A stretch of 64,000 bases of DNA, from the NCBI GenBank assembly GCA_013400975.1, contig WBMZ01011924.1, positions 1 through 64,000 of the forward strand, read 5' to 3'. Source of the stretch: Atrichornis clamosus. Its lineage: Eukaryota; Chordata; Aves; Passeriformes; Menuridae. Under the pieces are notes generated by a model that saw nothing but the letters and a program-made list of their open reading frames with translations, was not told the DNA's origin and searched no databases. Position 1 is the first letter of the stretch. Each line of letters starts with the position of its first letter. This document shows positions 30,101 to 45,100 of the stretch, piece after piece. A program made the position numbers and the translations under genes.

Positions 30101-33100
30101 TGAGCAGCTGTGTGGTAATACACCTTGTGTTGTGAGCTGTGGCTTCTGTTATCCTAGGACCACACAGAAGAGAGGAGAGTCATTTGGAATCAGCAAAATA
30201 GGGAACAAAATAAAAGGTGTATTCAAGAGTTCTGCAATGGAAGGAGCTATGTTGCCTAACTATAACTTAAACGAAGGAGAAGATGACTTTGTGAGTAAAA
30301 GTCTTACATTTTAAGTCTTTTTCCGGTTTGAATGTGGGGGTTTTTTCTTCTTTCTTATTTGAAAATGTTACGTTTCTGCTGTCTTCGCTGCACAGTTTTC
30401 ACGTGCTGGCGTCTGATGACGTTGCCTGTTGTCCCTGCATTCATTCACAAGCCAAGGCCACATCCCCAGTTAGTGTGCTTCTGAGCTTACTGCTTTAGTG
30501 CAGAGAAGTACTACAAGTGGAGTGTCAGACGTTTTTATAAGCAATGATTTTTTCTCTAAGTCTGGGTAATAAGGCATAAGGTAATAGGACTGCATGCATG
30601 GCTCTTCATCTGAAGCCTGCCACAAGACCTTAAACCAAAAGTAATGTGGCGGAGAAATGGCTGTCAGGTTGGTCTGTGATGCAGCATTTTCTCTAGATCA
30701 GGAGCCCATAGTCCTTTCTCATATGTCCTGGGTTTTTCCATCAGTTAGTGTTTCTTCCGTGCTGAACAGCCATGAATAAAGCCAATGGTAGAATTTATTG
30801 CATGGGACGTTGTTAGCTGAAGCACAGTTGGGGGCCAAATGGAAAAATTTTAATAAGGGAAGAGAAGGGAATTGGTCAGAAGCTATGGGTAGCTGTGGTT
30901 TTTTTGCAGGGTGTCTGCCGGTTCATTCTTTTGAGCTATTCCTAACAAGTAAAACATGTAAGCATTCATCACCTTGATAAACTCCTAGATCATTTTCCAT
31001 GCTCCTAGCGTGAAGGTAAAAGTGTAAATATGAGTTTGTATTACTCATCTGGTCCAGAATGGTTTTCTAAAGAAGATGGAATGACTCAGCAGTTTAGAAC
31101 TCTAGATAGATTTGGTTTTTTCTCTAAGAGGAGGAAAAAATGACAATTTTCTGTACAGATTCTTCATGTAGGTCATGCCTTTAAGAGGGCAGAAACTGTT
31201 GCAATTATTTTCTTGAACTGTTAAGTTCTTGTTGTAACTCCTCTCTTTATGAGGTGAGATTCCAATGAAACTGAGTTAATTCTGCAGCATTGCTGTTGTA
31301 GGTTCTGCTAGCCAAAGGGTATGGAAGTATAATTCCCCTATTGTAGAGGAATTAGTAGAAATGTAATTGAAACAGTGGAGCTCGGAGAAGGAACATGTTT
31401 TTGTGCCAGTGCATTCAGTGAATTCAGCAAGAAGAGAGACAGATGATACAGAGCTGAATCCTTACCAAGGAAGGTTTTCAAATGGACAAAAGAGTTTTAG
31501 CTTAGGCAAGAATGGAAAGTTCTAAGTGCAGCATTGTCTCAAATCCCTTCATTAGTTAAAGGGAGAGTACTCTCTCACCAGCCGTTTTGTAAGCTGGTGA
31601 CATGATGATTAGCGATTTCACAGTGATGGAACTACACTCAATCTTTGTTGGCTAAACTTTAAATATAGCAAAAGATATTCTGCATATTAAAACACAGGTA
31701 TTGTTTCCAAGACAGCCAGAAGATCTGGAGACTTAAATTTGTGGCTTTGTTGGGTTAAGCAATTGAAAGGAGTCTGAGGCAACCTATTACAAGTTGGTCG
31801 TTTATTTAGAAAGAGGATTAAACCCCCCAGAAATTCATGCTTCCTCCTTAATTTTAATTTCTGTGCTGTGGTTGTCATAGTGGAAAAGCTTGGGAATTTG
31901 CATAGTACTATTACCAAAACCAGGCTAGAAGTCAGTTGAGGGATCTGGTGAAAAGAGATTATGAGTGTGTGAAATTTTGCTGATAATTAAATATAAGCTG
32001 GGAAAGGCTGAGTGAAGAAGGCAAGTGGGGGTTCATTACCCCTTTATGAGGAGTTAAAAAACAACTGACCTCTACCTGCTCTAAGCCGTATACTGCCATG
32101 CTGGGAATGTAATCTCTGTATCAGCTGTCACGATTGTCCAGTGTATGCAGCTTAAATAAATGGGAGGAGGTGAGAACTGCAAGTAGTGGTGAAGGAAGAA
32201 ATAATCAGAAAACGTAGGCAAGAGTTGAGTTTCAATCGAGTCCATGCTTAAACTTCCCTTCTCAGAGATACCACCTTCTCATCAATGTCTGTCAACATCT
32301 GAAGGGAAGGTGCCAAGAGGATGGAGCCAGGCCCTTCTTGGTGGTGCTGAGCAGTAGGTCAAGAGGCAATGGGAGAAACTGATTCACAGGAAGTTCCACT
32401 GGAATGTGAGGAAGAACTTCTTTCCTGTGCTGGTGACTGTGCACTGGAACAGATTTCCCAGAGAGGTTGTGGAGTCTCCCTCACTGGAGCTTAAGAACTG
32501 TCTGGATGCAATCCTGTGCAATGTGGTCTTGGATGACCTGGCTTCAACAGGGAGAGTGGACCAGATGATCCACTGTGGTCCCTTCCAGCCTTACCCATTC
32601 TGTGATTCTGTAATTTGCAAAAATAATTTTCAGTCTTTGGGGTTGGTTTGTTTTTTTTTTTCTTCTCTGTGTGGTGAAGATGAGAATTGAGTTAGGCATT
32701 GTGTGAAGAAATAAACAGCTTTCCAAGAGTAGTTATTGAAGCTTGGATTTTTAAGTTCAGATATTTAAGATCATCTTTCTGTCCTTTGTGGTTCTAAAAG
32801 ATTTGTAGCACTCCTTTGTCATTGCCTGGGACCTGAGAATTTGGTGCCTGGGTGATTTGCTACCAGTGGGCAGCTCAGCACATCTGTGATGAGCAGTGTC
32901 AGAGTGGTGCTGGGACTGGTCTGCTTGCACGTGGAAAAATCCACAGTGTTTTATGGCAAGGAGTTTTGAGTTTGTGAATTCTGTGCACTGGAACTGCCCT
33001 CTGCTCAGCCAGCAAGGATTAGACCCATGCTGCTCCCTGCATCTGTTCCTGGGAGTGTGATGCTGAAGCTGGAGCTGATGGGGAATGCAGGATCATTTAT

Positions 33101-36100
33101 GATGGCTTTGCTCAAAAAGAACTCTGGTTTGTGGGAATAATTCAATCCCAGTCCTTATAGCTGTGCCTCTTCTTGCAGAGCAAATCAGATTCATGTGTCC
33201 ACAGCATTCCCCGTTCCACTTGACTGTGGGAGCTGGACCTGCTAGCCTGGTGCACTGTGGGCTTCTGTCTCTTGTCATGTTTAGACAGGTTCTTGTCCTG
33301 ACCTAGTAAGCTCAGTCTCCAATTTGGGTCCTGGTGTGCTGGAAAATGCAGTGCAGCTAAATCTGCTGGACTCAGAGTGGTCCCTGTAGTGTTCACTCTG
33401 GGTCTAAGGTATTCTTCCAGCTGTCTCCTTTAGTATTTCTGTGTCCCACTCCCTCTTCCTGAAGTATCAGATATGGAACCTGATAGTGCTGTAAAAATTT
33501 TCCAATCTTTCTAGAAGTTGCCTTCAAATTAATTTGTGTGGATTTAAAACCAGAAATTAATCTACATGAAAACTCCATTAATTAAATGGGTTTTTTTTTT
33601 CTTTAATAAATTAGTAACGCATACTTAAAACCTGCTATGTTTCATTACCTTGCAAAAGTTTTGCAGGGGTAGACTGTAACAATTAAAACAGAACTGGAGA
33701 CGTTTGTGTTTGAATCCTTACAGATTGAAGAAGGCGTTATGGTGATGGAAGATGATTCTCCTGAGGAGGCTGTTACTACCCCAAATACACCCCGCAACCT
33801 CGCGGCGTGGAAAATCAGCATCCCATATGTAGATTTTTTTGATGATCCCTCCTTGGAAAGAAAAGACAGAAAGGAGAGAATTCCTGTATTCTGCATTGAT
33901 GTAGAGAGAAATGATAGAAGGGCAGGTATGCAAGTTGTGGATAAATACAGTGTCATTTGAAAGTGAACTCAAAATATTCTAGTGTGCTGTATTCTGGTGG
34001 CTCTTTTGAATTTGAGAGATCAGTGGTCACATTTAGCATTTACAAGTTGAGTACTGACTCCTCAGCATGAATCAGTTCTATTTAGACTTTACCAAAGTTT
34101 GAGATGTTGTCTTTCCAAAAATACTTATCCTCAAATTAGTATTAATAAACACCTGGCATATTTTTCTTTCATCCACAGTGAACTTTGGAATAATGAGCAA
34201 TAAATAAGTTCTTATATAACCTTAAAATATAGTTCTTAGGAAATGAAAATGTTTTGCTTATTAGCAACCATTATTGCTTGCAGTTAGTTTATCAGTATCT
34301 AGGCAGCAGTACATTCATATGGATTGGGGGAAAACAGCACCATCCTAAGGCTGCATGGATTTGTGTTGGTGAGACTAATACTTCTGCAATAAGCAGAAAG
34401 TATTTAAGAGTTATTTAGTGATATCTTTCAGGATTAAGAATTATTAACATTCAAGCTGATGATGCATAGGACTGTATTTAACAAGTACTATTTCTGTAAA
34501 TCATTTGGTTAAAAGTTTGAAAATAGATCTAATAAAGTCAGCCATCATAAATGTTGAAGTTACACAGCACTCCGTTGTTTAAATTATAGGGATACCCTAA
34601 ATGAGGTGATAATTTCCTTGCTAGTATTATATTTGTCTACCAGGTATGCATTTAAACTTAACACTAAAAGTACCTTAAAGTTTATGTTATTGCAATGTGG
34701 GGGAACTAATGTCATTGAGGTTTTTCCTATAATAATCCAGCATATGTTTGCTCTTGCTGATTTGTCTCTCAGGTGGCATGAAACCTGGTTTATTTTTAAC
34801 TTCTCTTTTTTCTCCAGTTGGGCATGAACCTGAACACTGGTCTGTGTACAGGAGATACCTTGAATTTTATGTGCTTGAATCGAAGCTTACAGAATTTCAT
34901 GGTATGTTCTCCATCATTTGGGAAGTCACTTTCCCCCTGCTGTGATTATCATTCATTACTGAGCTGAAATCTGAAATCATAAAACTGATATTTACTGCAT
35001 TACAAGAATAATTTGATCTCCTTGATGTCTTTATTAGGTACATTTCCTGATGCTCAGCTTCCCTCAAAGAGAATCATTGGCCCCAAGAACTATGAGTTCT
35101 TAAAATCCAAGAGAGAGGAGTTTCAGGAATATCTGCAGGTATCAAACAAACATTTGGAGCAAAGAATGTTCTAAAACTAATGATATAAAACTAATAAAAG
35201 AGTATCTGCACTTTTTTGTTTGTTTCCAAGTAACTTTAGTCAGAGAAAGGATTCAAGTGGGCAAATGAAACTTGTTAAAGTTTCACATGACTGAAACAGA
35301 AATCTCTTGCAAATGGCGATATCTATGACAGTATAATGCTCTTTTAATATCTCTTTGCTGTAGAGAAACTGATTTTTAAAAATTAGTTTTAAAGTGCTCA
35401 TACTTCTTTCATTCCTTCTGTCTCAAAGAAACTTCTGCAACATCCAGAACTAAGTAACAGCCAGCTTTTAGCTGACTTCCTATCCCCTAATGGAGGAGAG
35501 ACTCAGTTTCTTGATAAAATGTTGCCTGATGTGAATCTTGGTATGTAATATACAACTTGTTTATGTTGACAAATAGTAATAGTGTGGATGCTGTGATTGA
35601 ATTCTGTGATTCTGTGAATGATAGTAGTAATGAATAGATAACTCCTGTAGATGTTGGAAATAAGAACTCTGCTCTGTCACATCCCTTAAAATTATAGCTC
35701 AGCAAGCAAGATATGCTGATACTTCTTTCTTGAAGGAAAAAGACATTTTGAAATTTTGGAAAAAAGTATTTAAGTGGTTGCTCTTGAATTTTTGTGTCAG
35801 CAAGCAAGATGATAAGGTTTCTCTTAATGAATTTCATAGTTCAAGAAAATATATTGTCACAAGCTAAATCTGCATGCGTCAGTCATTGTTTGCAGATGAC
35901 ATGATATAAACAATTTCAGTATAAAACTACCTTTGGGTTTTAATTGATTTAAATCTGTTTATTTTATTCTGGAAACTACAATATTTGATATTTCTAGTAT
36001 TAGCTACTGTTAAGATCTTTTTTAACACAAGCTACTTTATAGAATTTGAGGCAGCAGTATGTGTGATGCAGGCAGATCATGGAAATTGAGAAGTTGAGAA

Positions 36101-39100
36101 ATCCTAGTGTTTAATGTATAGTTCATAATGAATTTTAGAAAGTAGACTGTAGTGTGACTTTTCAGCTTGGCTGCAATGCAGCTGTCTCAGAAGAGTGGGC
36201 CTGAGCTGGCGAGGTCGCCATCGTGGCCATTCTCTCTTCGTGCCCTGTACCACTTGTGGCTCTGGTCCCGGCGTGGTCGCAGAAAGCCGTGTCTGAACTG
36301 CGCCGCTGCATTTCTGCGGCTCCCGCTCACGCCGTGGTCCTGCTGGGGCAGCCTTTCTCTTAGTCTGCTTTAGGACTTGTGGAATGAGATTTCAGTTCTC
36401 ATCCGCCACTGGGAAGGTTTTGTTTTATTTTCAGACCTCCCTTCTGGATCCAACTGTACATCTTTTAAAAAAGCTTTTAATTATGGTGTTTACTGTGATG
36501 CCTTTCTTGTCTGAGACTGCTTCGCTTCCATAAACAGCACTATAACAAATCTTGGCATTTCAGAAGGGCTTTTTGTAAGGATGAGAGTTTTTATTATTAT
36601 CACTTGATCATTGTACATACTTTCCAATGTGAATTCCAAATTTAATGACATGTAGATAAGAAAAATATTGCTGTAAATGTAGTGCTTAAAATAGTCCTAG
36701 ACACTTTCATTTTTCAGCATTCAAAGTTACTGTGCCATATCCTGATAGCCTGATCAGGACTGAAGAACTGATTTTTAAGGCCACAACTGTAACCTGTCCA
36801 GTTTAGAAGATTCTACTCACCAGGGTTTTGAGTGCTGGATCCTCTCAGAATCTCTACAGATTAGCTGATTTTTTCATGGGAAGAGGAGAATCTTGGTTAT
36901 CCTGATTTCTTCTGTGATAAGTGTTCATGTTTCTATGAAGAACATCAATACAGGGAATTCTGCCTGTACTGGTGTTGTAGTAGTACTGCTGTTATAGTGC
37001 TATAGCTGTTTATGTCTAAGCCTCTATAAAAATGAAAAGATAGATTTACAGTACTTCATTGTGGGAGTTTCTGTAAGTATTCAGATAACAATCTGTATAT
37101 TTCAAAGTATCTTTTCTTGAAGAGTGCTAAGCACTAATTTACAAGCCGCTTATGTGCAAGACTATTTTAATAGCTTTTTGTACCAAATTTAAAAAAAAAT
37201 CAGATTTTTAAATCACTGTATTTTTAAGTAACTATTAGGCAATTAGAACATAAAATGTAGCAGAGCAAAATGTCTTTCAAATCAGACAGTGATAACAGAA
37301 AGTTTTTGTTTGTTTGCTTCCAATTATAGGTAAAATCATAAAATCTGTTCCAGGAAAGCTGATGAAAGAGGTAAGTTTTTCAGGTTGCCAACATTTTAAC
37401 TTCAATAACTAATTTTATGAGATTACTAACTTACAGGCTAGTCAAAACTTCGGTTGAAAATTCTTTTTTTTGTTGTTTTGGTTTTAATTTTCCTATAATT
37501 ACGCAAATGGCACATCACTCATATCTTCTTTTCAGAAAGGTCAGCATTTGGAGCCATTTATCATGAATTTTATCAACTCCTGTGAATCTCCCAAGCCTAA
37601 ACCAAGCAGGCCCGAACTTACCATTTTGAGTCCCACTTCTGAAAATAACAAGAAGGTACAGTAAGTCGTGTTCCTTTCCCATTTTACAGGAGTGGGGAGA
37701 ACTGACCATAGACTTTCTCTCATACTGTCTTGGAACTTTTTAACTAAAATTATTTCAGATGAAGCTGAGCTGGAAAATGCTGTCTAGGAATGCAGGCACC
37801 GGGGTTGTTCAATCCAAAGGTAGACGGGAATAACACCCCTTCCTACTCCCCAGACACGTGTGGCATAGACTTCAGCTATTCAGTTCTGCAGTTTCACTTC
37901 TGTGGTGAGACATGGCATCTTTGTGCAGATGTCAGACAGCCTTCCAGTACCTGAAGGAAGACCACAAGAAAGATGGAGGGTTACTTTTACAAGAGTGTTC
38001 AGTGGCAGGACAAGGGGAAATGGTTTCAAACTGAAAGAGAGTAGGTTTAGATTAGGTATTAGGAAAAAATTCTTTACCGTGGGGGTGGTAAGGAGCTGGA
38101 ACAGGTTGCCCAGAGGGGTTGTGGATTCCCCACAAGTGATCCGTGGAGGTGTTTAATGCCAGGTTGGGTGGAACTCTGAGCAGCCTGGTCTAGTGAAAGG
38201 TGCCCCTGCCCATGGCAGGGAGTTTGGCAGTAGATGATTTTTGAGGTCCCTTCCAAACCAGGCTGTTCTATGATTCTATGTTATAAATGCTGTGAGTAGC
38301 CAGCACTGGTGGTGGAGGTGAATGCCAGAGCTCTGTACCAGGACAGTGTGAGCTGCCTGTATGGAGTCAGTGAGGAGATCTGGCAGGCAGCCAAAGAGAT
38401 GGAAGGTTGGCGCTTTCTGAGTGCCCGTCTGTGAGAAGAGCATGTTATCTCACAGCAAGAAACCTCTTCAGTTTTTTGGTAAATGGTAGTTCCAGCTTTT
38501 GCTTGTATTGCCACAGAGTTCTCATGAATCTTGTGTGATACAGATCTGTTTATCCCAGTTTCAACATGTTGGACTCCGATGAGATTACAGTGCACATTCC
38601 CCAATGCCTGTGCTGCCATGAGTAGGGTACACCCAGGCTCCCTCTTCCTCAGCAGGCTGAATAAGAAATTCCTGAAGGTCTGCCAGGGCAGGCCTGCTGA
38701 AATGTGCCTACTGCTCTGACAGATCTTCTGCATTCTGCTTCCTTTTGAATGTTCCTGCTGCCTGTGTATGTCTGTGTAGGTTTTAAATATTCGTGGAAAG
38801 ACTTCTAGTTAAAAATGCACGATGCATATAGCTTAGTAAAGCCAGGAGCAATTGGATTTCATACTGTATCAGATCCACTAGATTAGAAGAGTTTCCAACC
38901 TGCCTGGTTAAAAAAAAAAGGAAACAAAAACCTCTGCTCCCCTCTCCTATGGGCACTAACAGGATTTCTGGCTATGTTTCTGTTCTGAGGGTCTGTAAAC
39001 AGCTTGATCATCACCTGAACATACTTTTGTCAGACTTACTATAATAGTTCAAGACTTCTCATCTGATGGAGACTTTGCAATATATGCCAATAAAGGCATT

Positions 39101-42100
39101 GTTCTGCTGGCTTGTGATGGCCTGCCAACAGCAATAAAAACTGCTTTTAGAACACCAGCAGGATAATATATGTTTTTGTGTAGCTACTTGGGAGGAAGAC
39201 ATGGTTGCCCTTGAGTACACTGACTGATGTGATTCAGACACTGCATACCTTCTTTCTTCTTTCCATTTTGGTATTGTCCTCTGTGCTTTTTAAATGAGCA
39301 GGAAAGAACAGGGCAGAGGTTCGTGCCTCTGGCTGTGGGTATTGTTCCTAGTCATGGTGTTGTTTTTGCACACTACTCACCTGTGCTGGAATGGATGGGT
39401 GGTGTGTGTTTGTGTATGCACTCACTAACCATTGACTAACTTTTGTTTTTTTCTGTGAGGCACTTTATGTGAGCATTCATGCTTACTTTGCTTGCTTTTC
39501 CCACAAGGTATGATGGCCTATTGTACAAGGGATTACTTTGGTCTTTTTCTTAATACAGGCCTTTTATCTTTCACTGGCTTCAAAAGCTTGACTGCCATTA
39601 TTAATCAATACTAATTCATGGAATTTTCTTGTCATAAGACTTTTAAGAATATTTCATGGTTATAATCACAATTACTGTTTAATCTTAAAGATATGAATAA
39701 TGATAGCATTGAGGTTTGTGTTGCTAGTCTCAAATATTAACATCAGAGAAATAGTTAAGCAAAATGCTCTGCTTATCTGAATTGTGAGTATAATCTCAGC
39801 CTCTGTGCTTGATAACTAGTTGTGTGTATTTCACTTGAATTTCCTCTGAGCCAAGACTCTGGAAAGCACAAAACATGGGAATAGAGGTGTAATGCCACTT
39901 TGTGTCACAGCTGCTGTGGTGCCTTGCAAATTGGGTTCTGAAATGTTTTCAAAGCTTGACTCTGATCAAGGAACCATTACTATTTAAGGTGCAACACAGA
40001 TTATCTCTGTGCGGAGGTACAGACAGCATTCAGAAGATGCTGCTTCTGGTTTGGGGTGAAAGTGGAAATAGCGCTTGGAAGTCAAAAAGCTTTGCCCTAA
40101 GCTGGTCTTCACGTTTGATTTTTTTTTATAGGTCACCTTCCAGGTTGCTGTTAATGGTTTAGTTTGGCCTCTAGACACTCCTCTGAACCTATGTCTGCAT
40201 TGCACAATGGGCTGCTTTGAGTTGGCTCAGTATGTATCACCTCTGTCAGGTCATGGAGTGTATCTTAAAAAATAAAGGAGGCTCTTGTTTAAGTTACAAT
40301 AATTCAGCTAAGATTTTTCAGCGGTTCTGGTTTCAGTATTGACGAGGATGTAGACTTCAGTTTATACAGGGTTTTTTAAACTACATACCAGGGAGGCTTC
40401 CATATAGTAGGTGTGAATAATTATGTGTTCTTACTAGGTTTGTTACATTCCTGGATACCAGTCATCTACCAGTGCATTAACCATATTTGCCCTTTCATGT
40501 AATTTTTGTAATAACTCAGTGTTGTTTAGAGTGAACCTTGTGAAGATAATAGCAGCAGCTCAGCACTTAACAAAAGAGAGTGCCTGAAGGAGTACAGGTC
40601 AAAACCTGACTCTTGCCAGTTGTCCTGATGTAGTTTTTCCTAAGAGTGCAAAGCATTCAGTTTAGAGACTTGCATGATTCAGAGCTTCTTGTTATTTGGA
40701 TGTTACATGGCTTTATTTATTTCAGGGAGAATCACTATACAGAAAGGGAGCCACATATAATCAAATTACTTCCTATTCCTTGGAACTCATTTTAATTTGG
40801 GAGTGATAAAGAAAAACCTCTGTCAGTGGCAATCAGCTCAACCTAGGCAGTGCTATGATTATGTTGCATTTGCTTCTAGTTCTAGGATTTTTTTTAGAAC
40901 CTTGGCATAAACTTTTGAACTTTCTTTTCATAATATAGAGTATGTTGTATAAATCCTATTTTATCTTTAGATCAGCTATTTTGGGATAAGATAATTTAAA
41001 ATCAACTGTTAATAAATAAGGAGGGCATCAGGATTCAGAGACTTTTTCCATTCCACCTTCTGAAACTCACAGACTTGGGGGCAGCGAGGCAAGGACTACT
41101 GCCTGTGTGGTATGGGACCCCTTTGGTGTGCATGGAAGAGCCTCTCGGGGTTTTGCAAGGATTGTAATATCTTTTGAGAAAGAACTAAAGACAAGGAATA
41201 GAGGGATCAGAGAGAGGGGTGATGACATGGGAAAATAGAAGGCTAAAGGAATATAATTGAGAAATTAGATAAATTGAAAGACACCCAAGTGTTAGTAACT
41301 TACAAAAAGTCGTGAAGTTTTTACTATAAGTAATCAAACTGTCAGGGGAAAAAGATATTTCTCTGTGTAAAAAACTTGCATATTTTGTCCAGAAACCATT
41401 GTATTCGTTTCAAAATGGAAGTGAACAGGAATTTTTAGCAATACTGGGATGCTGTAGGCATCCCGTATGATTTAAGGCAGACAAACTCCATATCCTTTCG
41501 CCCCTCATTGACAGAACAGGGTGCATCAAAGAAGTCAGAGCCTGTGATAAAAGTCTAGATGCATAAAATCATAGAATGGTTTAGGTTAGAAGAAGGTAGC
41601 GGGAGCAGAAAGGCTCATGAATTAATGTCTCAGTGCTGATTTGTTCTGAACCCAGCTATTTTGATTGTTGTGTATCTTTGCTACGTGTGCCGTGCTCTTT
41701 ATTGAAAAGTGAAGAATTGGAAAAAACGGAACCAGAAACAATGAAACAAATCAATGCCCCTGATTAGTTCTTTGAAATCTCTGGAAAGAAGCTACTTCTA
41801 TAAAAAGAAACCAACCCAAAGAACTGGTGGCTATCCGTTAGCCTTTCAGTGCAATTATTTCAGTCTTACATTTCTGTTTTTAGCTTTTTAATGATTTGTT
41901 CAAGAATAATGCAAACCGGTCTGAGAATACAGAAAGACGACAAAACCAGAACTACTTCATGGAAATGATGACTGTAGAAGGTGTCTATGACTACTTAATG
42001 TATATTGGTAAGAAGTGATTTCTCTCAATTATTCATATACTTCATGCCAAGTATGCAGTTCACGTTCTCTTGTAAGAAATAAAATTGTATTGTAACACTC

Positions 42101-45100
42101 ATATAAAACTCAACACTTTCAAGCTTATCAATATACAACTTAGTAACATAGTCATTCCTTAGAAGATTTTTTTATGGTGCTAAAATGTCAGCTCATCATT
42201 CATCATTGCTTAGTTGCTTTCTTATGTCTTTTTCTTTCTGCATCTCAGTATTTTGAGCTTACAGGTTTTTAGGTCCCTTCCCTTTTCTCAGATGTGCCTA
42301 GGCTGCTTGTACACTCTGGGAATTGGAATTGTTTAATTAATAAAAAGGAAGTATTTGATAAGCACTGTGGAGAATACCAATATTTTCAGTGTTGCATGAA
42401 CAAAACTATTATTTACTTGCTTGCAGTCCTTTTTTATTTTCTTTTAAGTAAATGATTCCTTTATCATGAGTACTAGAAGAACCTCATATATGTTACTCAT
42501 AGGTGTTGCTGTAACTTTTCAGGTAGAGTAGTTTTCCACATTCCTGACTGGCTGCATCATCTCTTGATGGGAGGAAGAATACTCTTCAAAAATACATTGG
42601 AACTGTACACAGACTATTACTTGCATAACAAGTTAGAACAGCTATTTGAGGAGCACCGGTTGGTTTCTCTGATAACACTGCTGAGAGGTTAGTAATAGTT
42701 ACACCTGTGATGTGAAAGTACTGCCTTAGTTTGGTGTTTGAAATCCCTTCCATGAAGTTTCCGAGTACTAAACTTTGCAAGGCCTGACTAAAAGCTAACG
42801 AAGTATCAAAATCAAGTGGGCCTAGACTCACTGCAAAGCTTATTGTGGAAAAATGGTGAGTCAGCCATGTCAGTGCTGATTGCAGAAAAAAAGTAATTAT
42901 GAATAGTAATTTGCTAAGGTGTGCAAGGAACAAGAGAAACAGAATAAAGGTGGTTTAGCGTATCACAGCGCAAATATTTCATGCAGTCTTTAACTTCACT
43001 TGTGTACTACATCAGTCCTTTAATGTTAATTTTTTTGTTCCCTTTGTTGTGGTGGGCTTTTGAGAGGGCTTGAGTGTTCTTAAGCTTCAAATAAGGAAAA
43101 GGGAGGCAGGATAAAAAAAAAAAAGAATTACCTCTCAACTGTAGATAGTATTACCTGACTGCAGTCTGTTCTAAACAACACATCTGGCCAAAACTACAGA
43201 GCTCTGACCTTATCAAGCCAAAAATGAAGCTTGTGAAAGGCAAAAAAGGACAGGAGTAAGACTTTCAGAGCCTAGAACCAAAACTGAGCATCTGTTAGTT
43301 CTGATAAATAGCAATTCTTGCTTTCTCATTCATAGGTAAAGTTGATTTTTTTGACGGGTCCAGACAGTGTTTTAGCACAAGGTATAAATACTGCTTATAG
43401 TTTTGAAAGCATAAGGGAAATTTTGAGTAAGGAGATCATAACTAACCTGAAGCAGAATTGACCTGGACTTAGAAGATAATGCTTTAAAATTTTGTAAAGA
43501 ATAGAAACGAATTGTGAAAAGATGATTGTCCTCCAGACACGTGGGGTATTCTGGATTTGATCAGGCTAATGTAAGCAAAAGACTATGATCTAACAAGGCT
43601 AGAATTCCCTTCTAGTCAAGATAATACAGAAAAAAAGCTCAAATTTGAAGCCACGATCCAAAACACAGTTCTGTGTCAGTGATGTGTAGCTGCCTAAAGA
43701 TGTTTCTTTCAATGTGTCCTCGCTGCAGACGCCGTGTTCTGTGAGAACACCGAGCCTCGCGCTCTCCAGGATAAACAGAAACGAGCAAAGCAGACCTTTG
43801 AAGAAATGATGAGATACATTCCAGGTTTTGTATTTCATGACTCTCTGTATGAGTGTGGTTAATTGTTCACCCAGATATTTAACCCAAATACAGTCACATT
43901 ACCTTTCCAAGTCAAATAATACTTGGGCTGCTGAGATTTGAGTAGACTGGAATACCAGATGTAAAAACCCAACAGTTCAGTTTTGTCACTTAAGTGTTGC
44001 TGACTAAGGTTGTAGCATAGTGATTAATAAAGACATGCTGATGGAAATCAAGAGCTTTATGCATGTACTTAATACCAGAATTTCTTCATGTTTAGAATGT
44101 TCCAATGGTTTGTATCTTATCCAGATGAAAACTGCATTAAAAAAGGCACATCATGAAGCTGGAAGGTACCTCTGAGCTCTCCTTACACTGTATAAACTAG
44201 GAAAGAGGGGCCCATTTAATCAAAAGTAATTTTAAAAAATCATCTCGTGCTTTATTAAATGGTGCTTTAGAACAATACCTTGATATTATAAAAAGTGTAA
44301 TAATTACTTAGGTGTGCAGCCCCGAAGGAATGGGAGGAAAAAGGGATGAACCAAAAGTATGTTTGTTTTTCCATTTACCACTTGAGACAGAAAAAATTTG
44401 AAATCATCCTTTAATTTAAACTGGTTTTTTTGCTTGCTAATTACTGGAGTTCTGGAGCTGCATTGTAAAGCTGCTTTGCAGTGCTTTCTCATGACCTGTG
44501 TACCTGTTTTTGGAATTTGGTCTAGATTTAATAGGCAAGTGCATTGGGGAAGAGGCTAAATATGAAGGTATCAGGCTTCTGTTTGATGGACTTCAGCAAC
44601 CAGTGCTCAACAAACAGGTAACTAGCTCATAACATGTGAGAAACTTGCCTTTTGGCTCAGGATTTCCTGAAGTGAATGTTTGGTATAGCAGAGGAATGGG
44701 CTGTTATTCAGAATTAAGAATAGAAAGCAATAGTTTTGCCTTGGAGTGTCCTCAATGTTCTTTATTTTCTTTTAGTTAACTTATGTTCTGCTAGACATTG
44801 GGATTCAAGAACTCTTTCCAGAGCTGAGTAAGGTATGTGCTAACTCTGTTCAACAACTGCAGAGTTCTTGAAGCTGCTCCTGAATCTGGTCACTGGTGGT
44901 TTTTTGCTGTTGCTCCCTTGTAATACTAATTCTAAATTTGAGGACAAAGACATTTTTCCGATATGTTGAAATAATTGAAATATGGGTTACTTAAATTTTG
45001 GTTAAATAGCTCTTTCCAAATCAGCTCAGGCCCATTTGTTTAGCATGCAGCAAGTCTGAGCTGCCTTTCAGTAGAATTGGACAGACCAACCAGGAGTTGG

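Larger units (their letters stand above)
37656..41883 (+). other. SNX14 intron 23
   Basis: A 4.2-kb intron with a well-preserved CR1 3' end (37945-38282) and a short inverted CR1 tail (41566-41598). A 150-codon minus-strand frame next to the first CR1 shows no recognisable protein. Confidence 0.8.

Noticed and set aside
35594..35625. ATTCTGTG-like octamer pair in SNX14 intron 21
   Set aside because: Resembles a CR1 tail, but no CR1 body could be followed upstream.
38281..38733. 150-codon minus-strand frame beside a CR1 copy
   Set aside because: No recognised family, and it starts exactly at the CR1 edge; not enough evidence for a gene.
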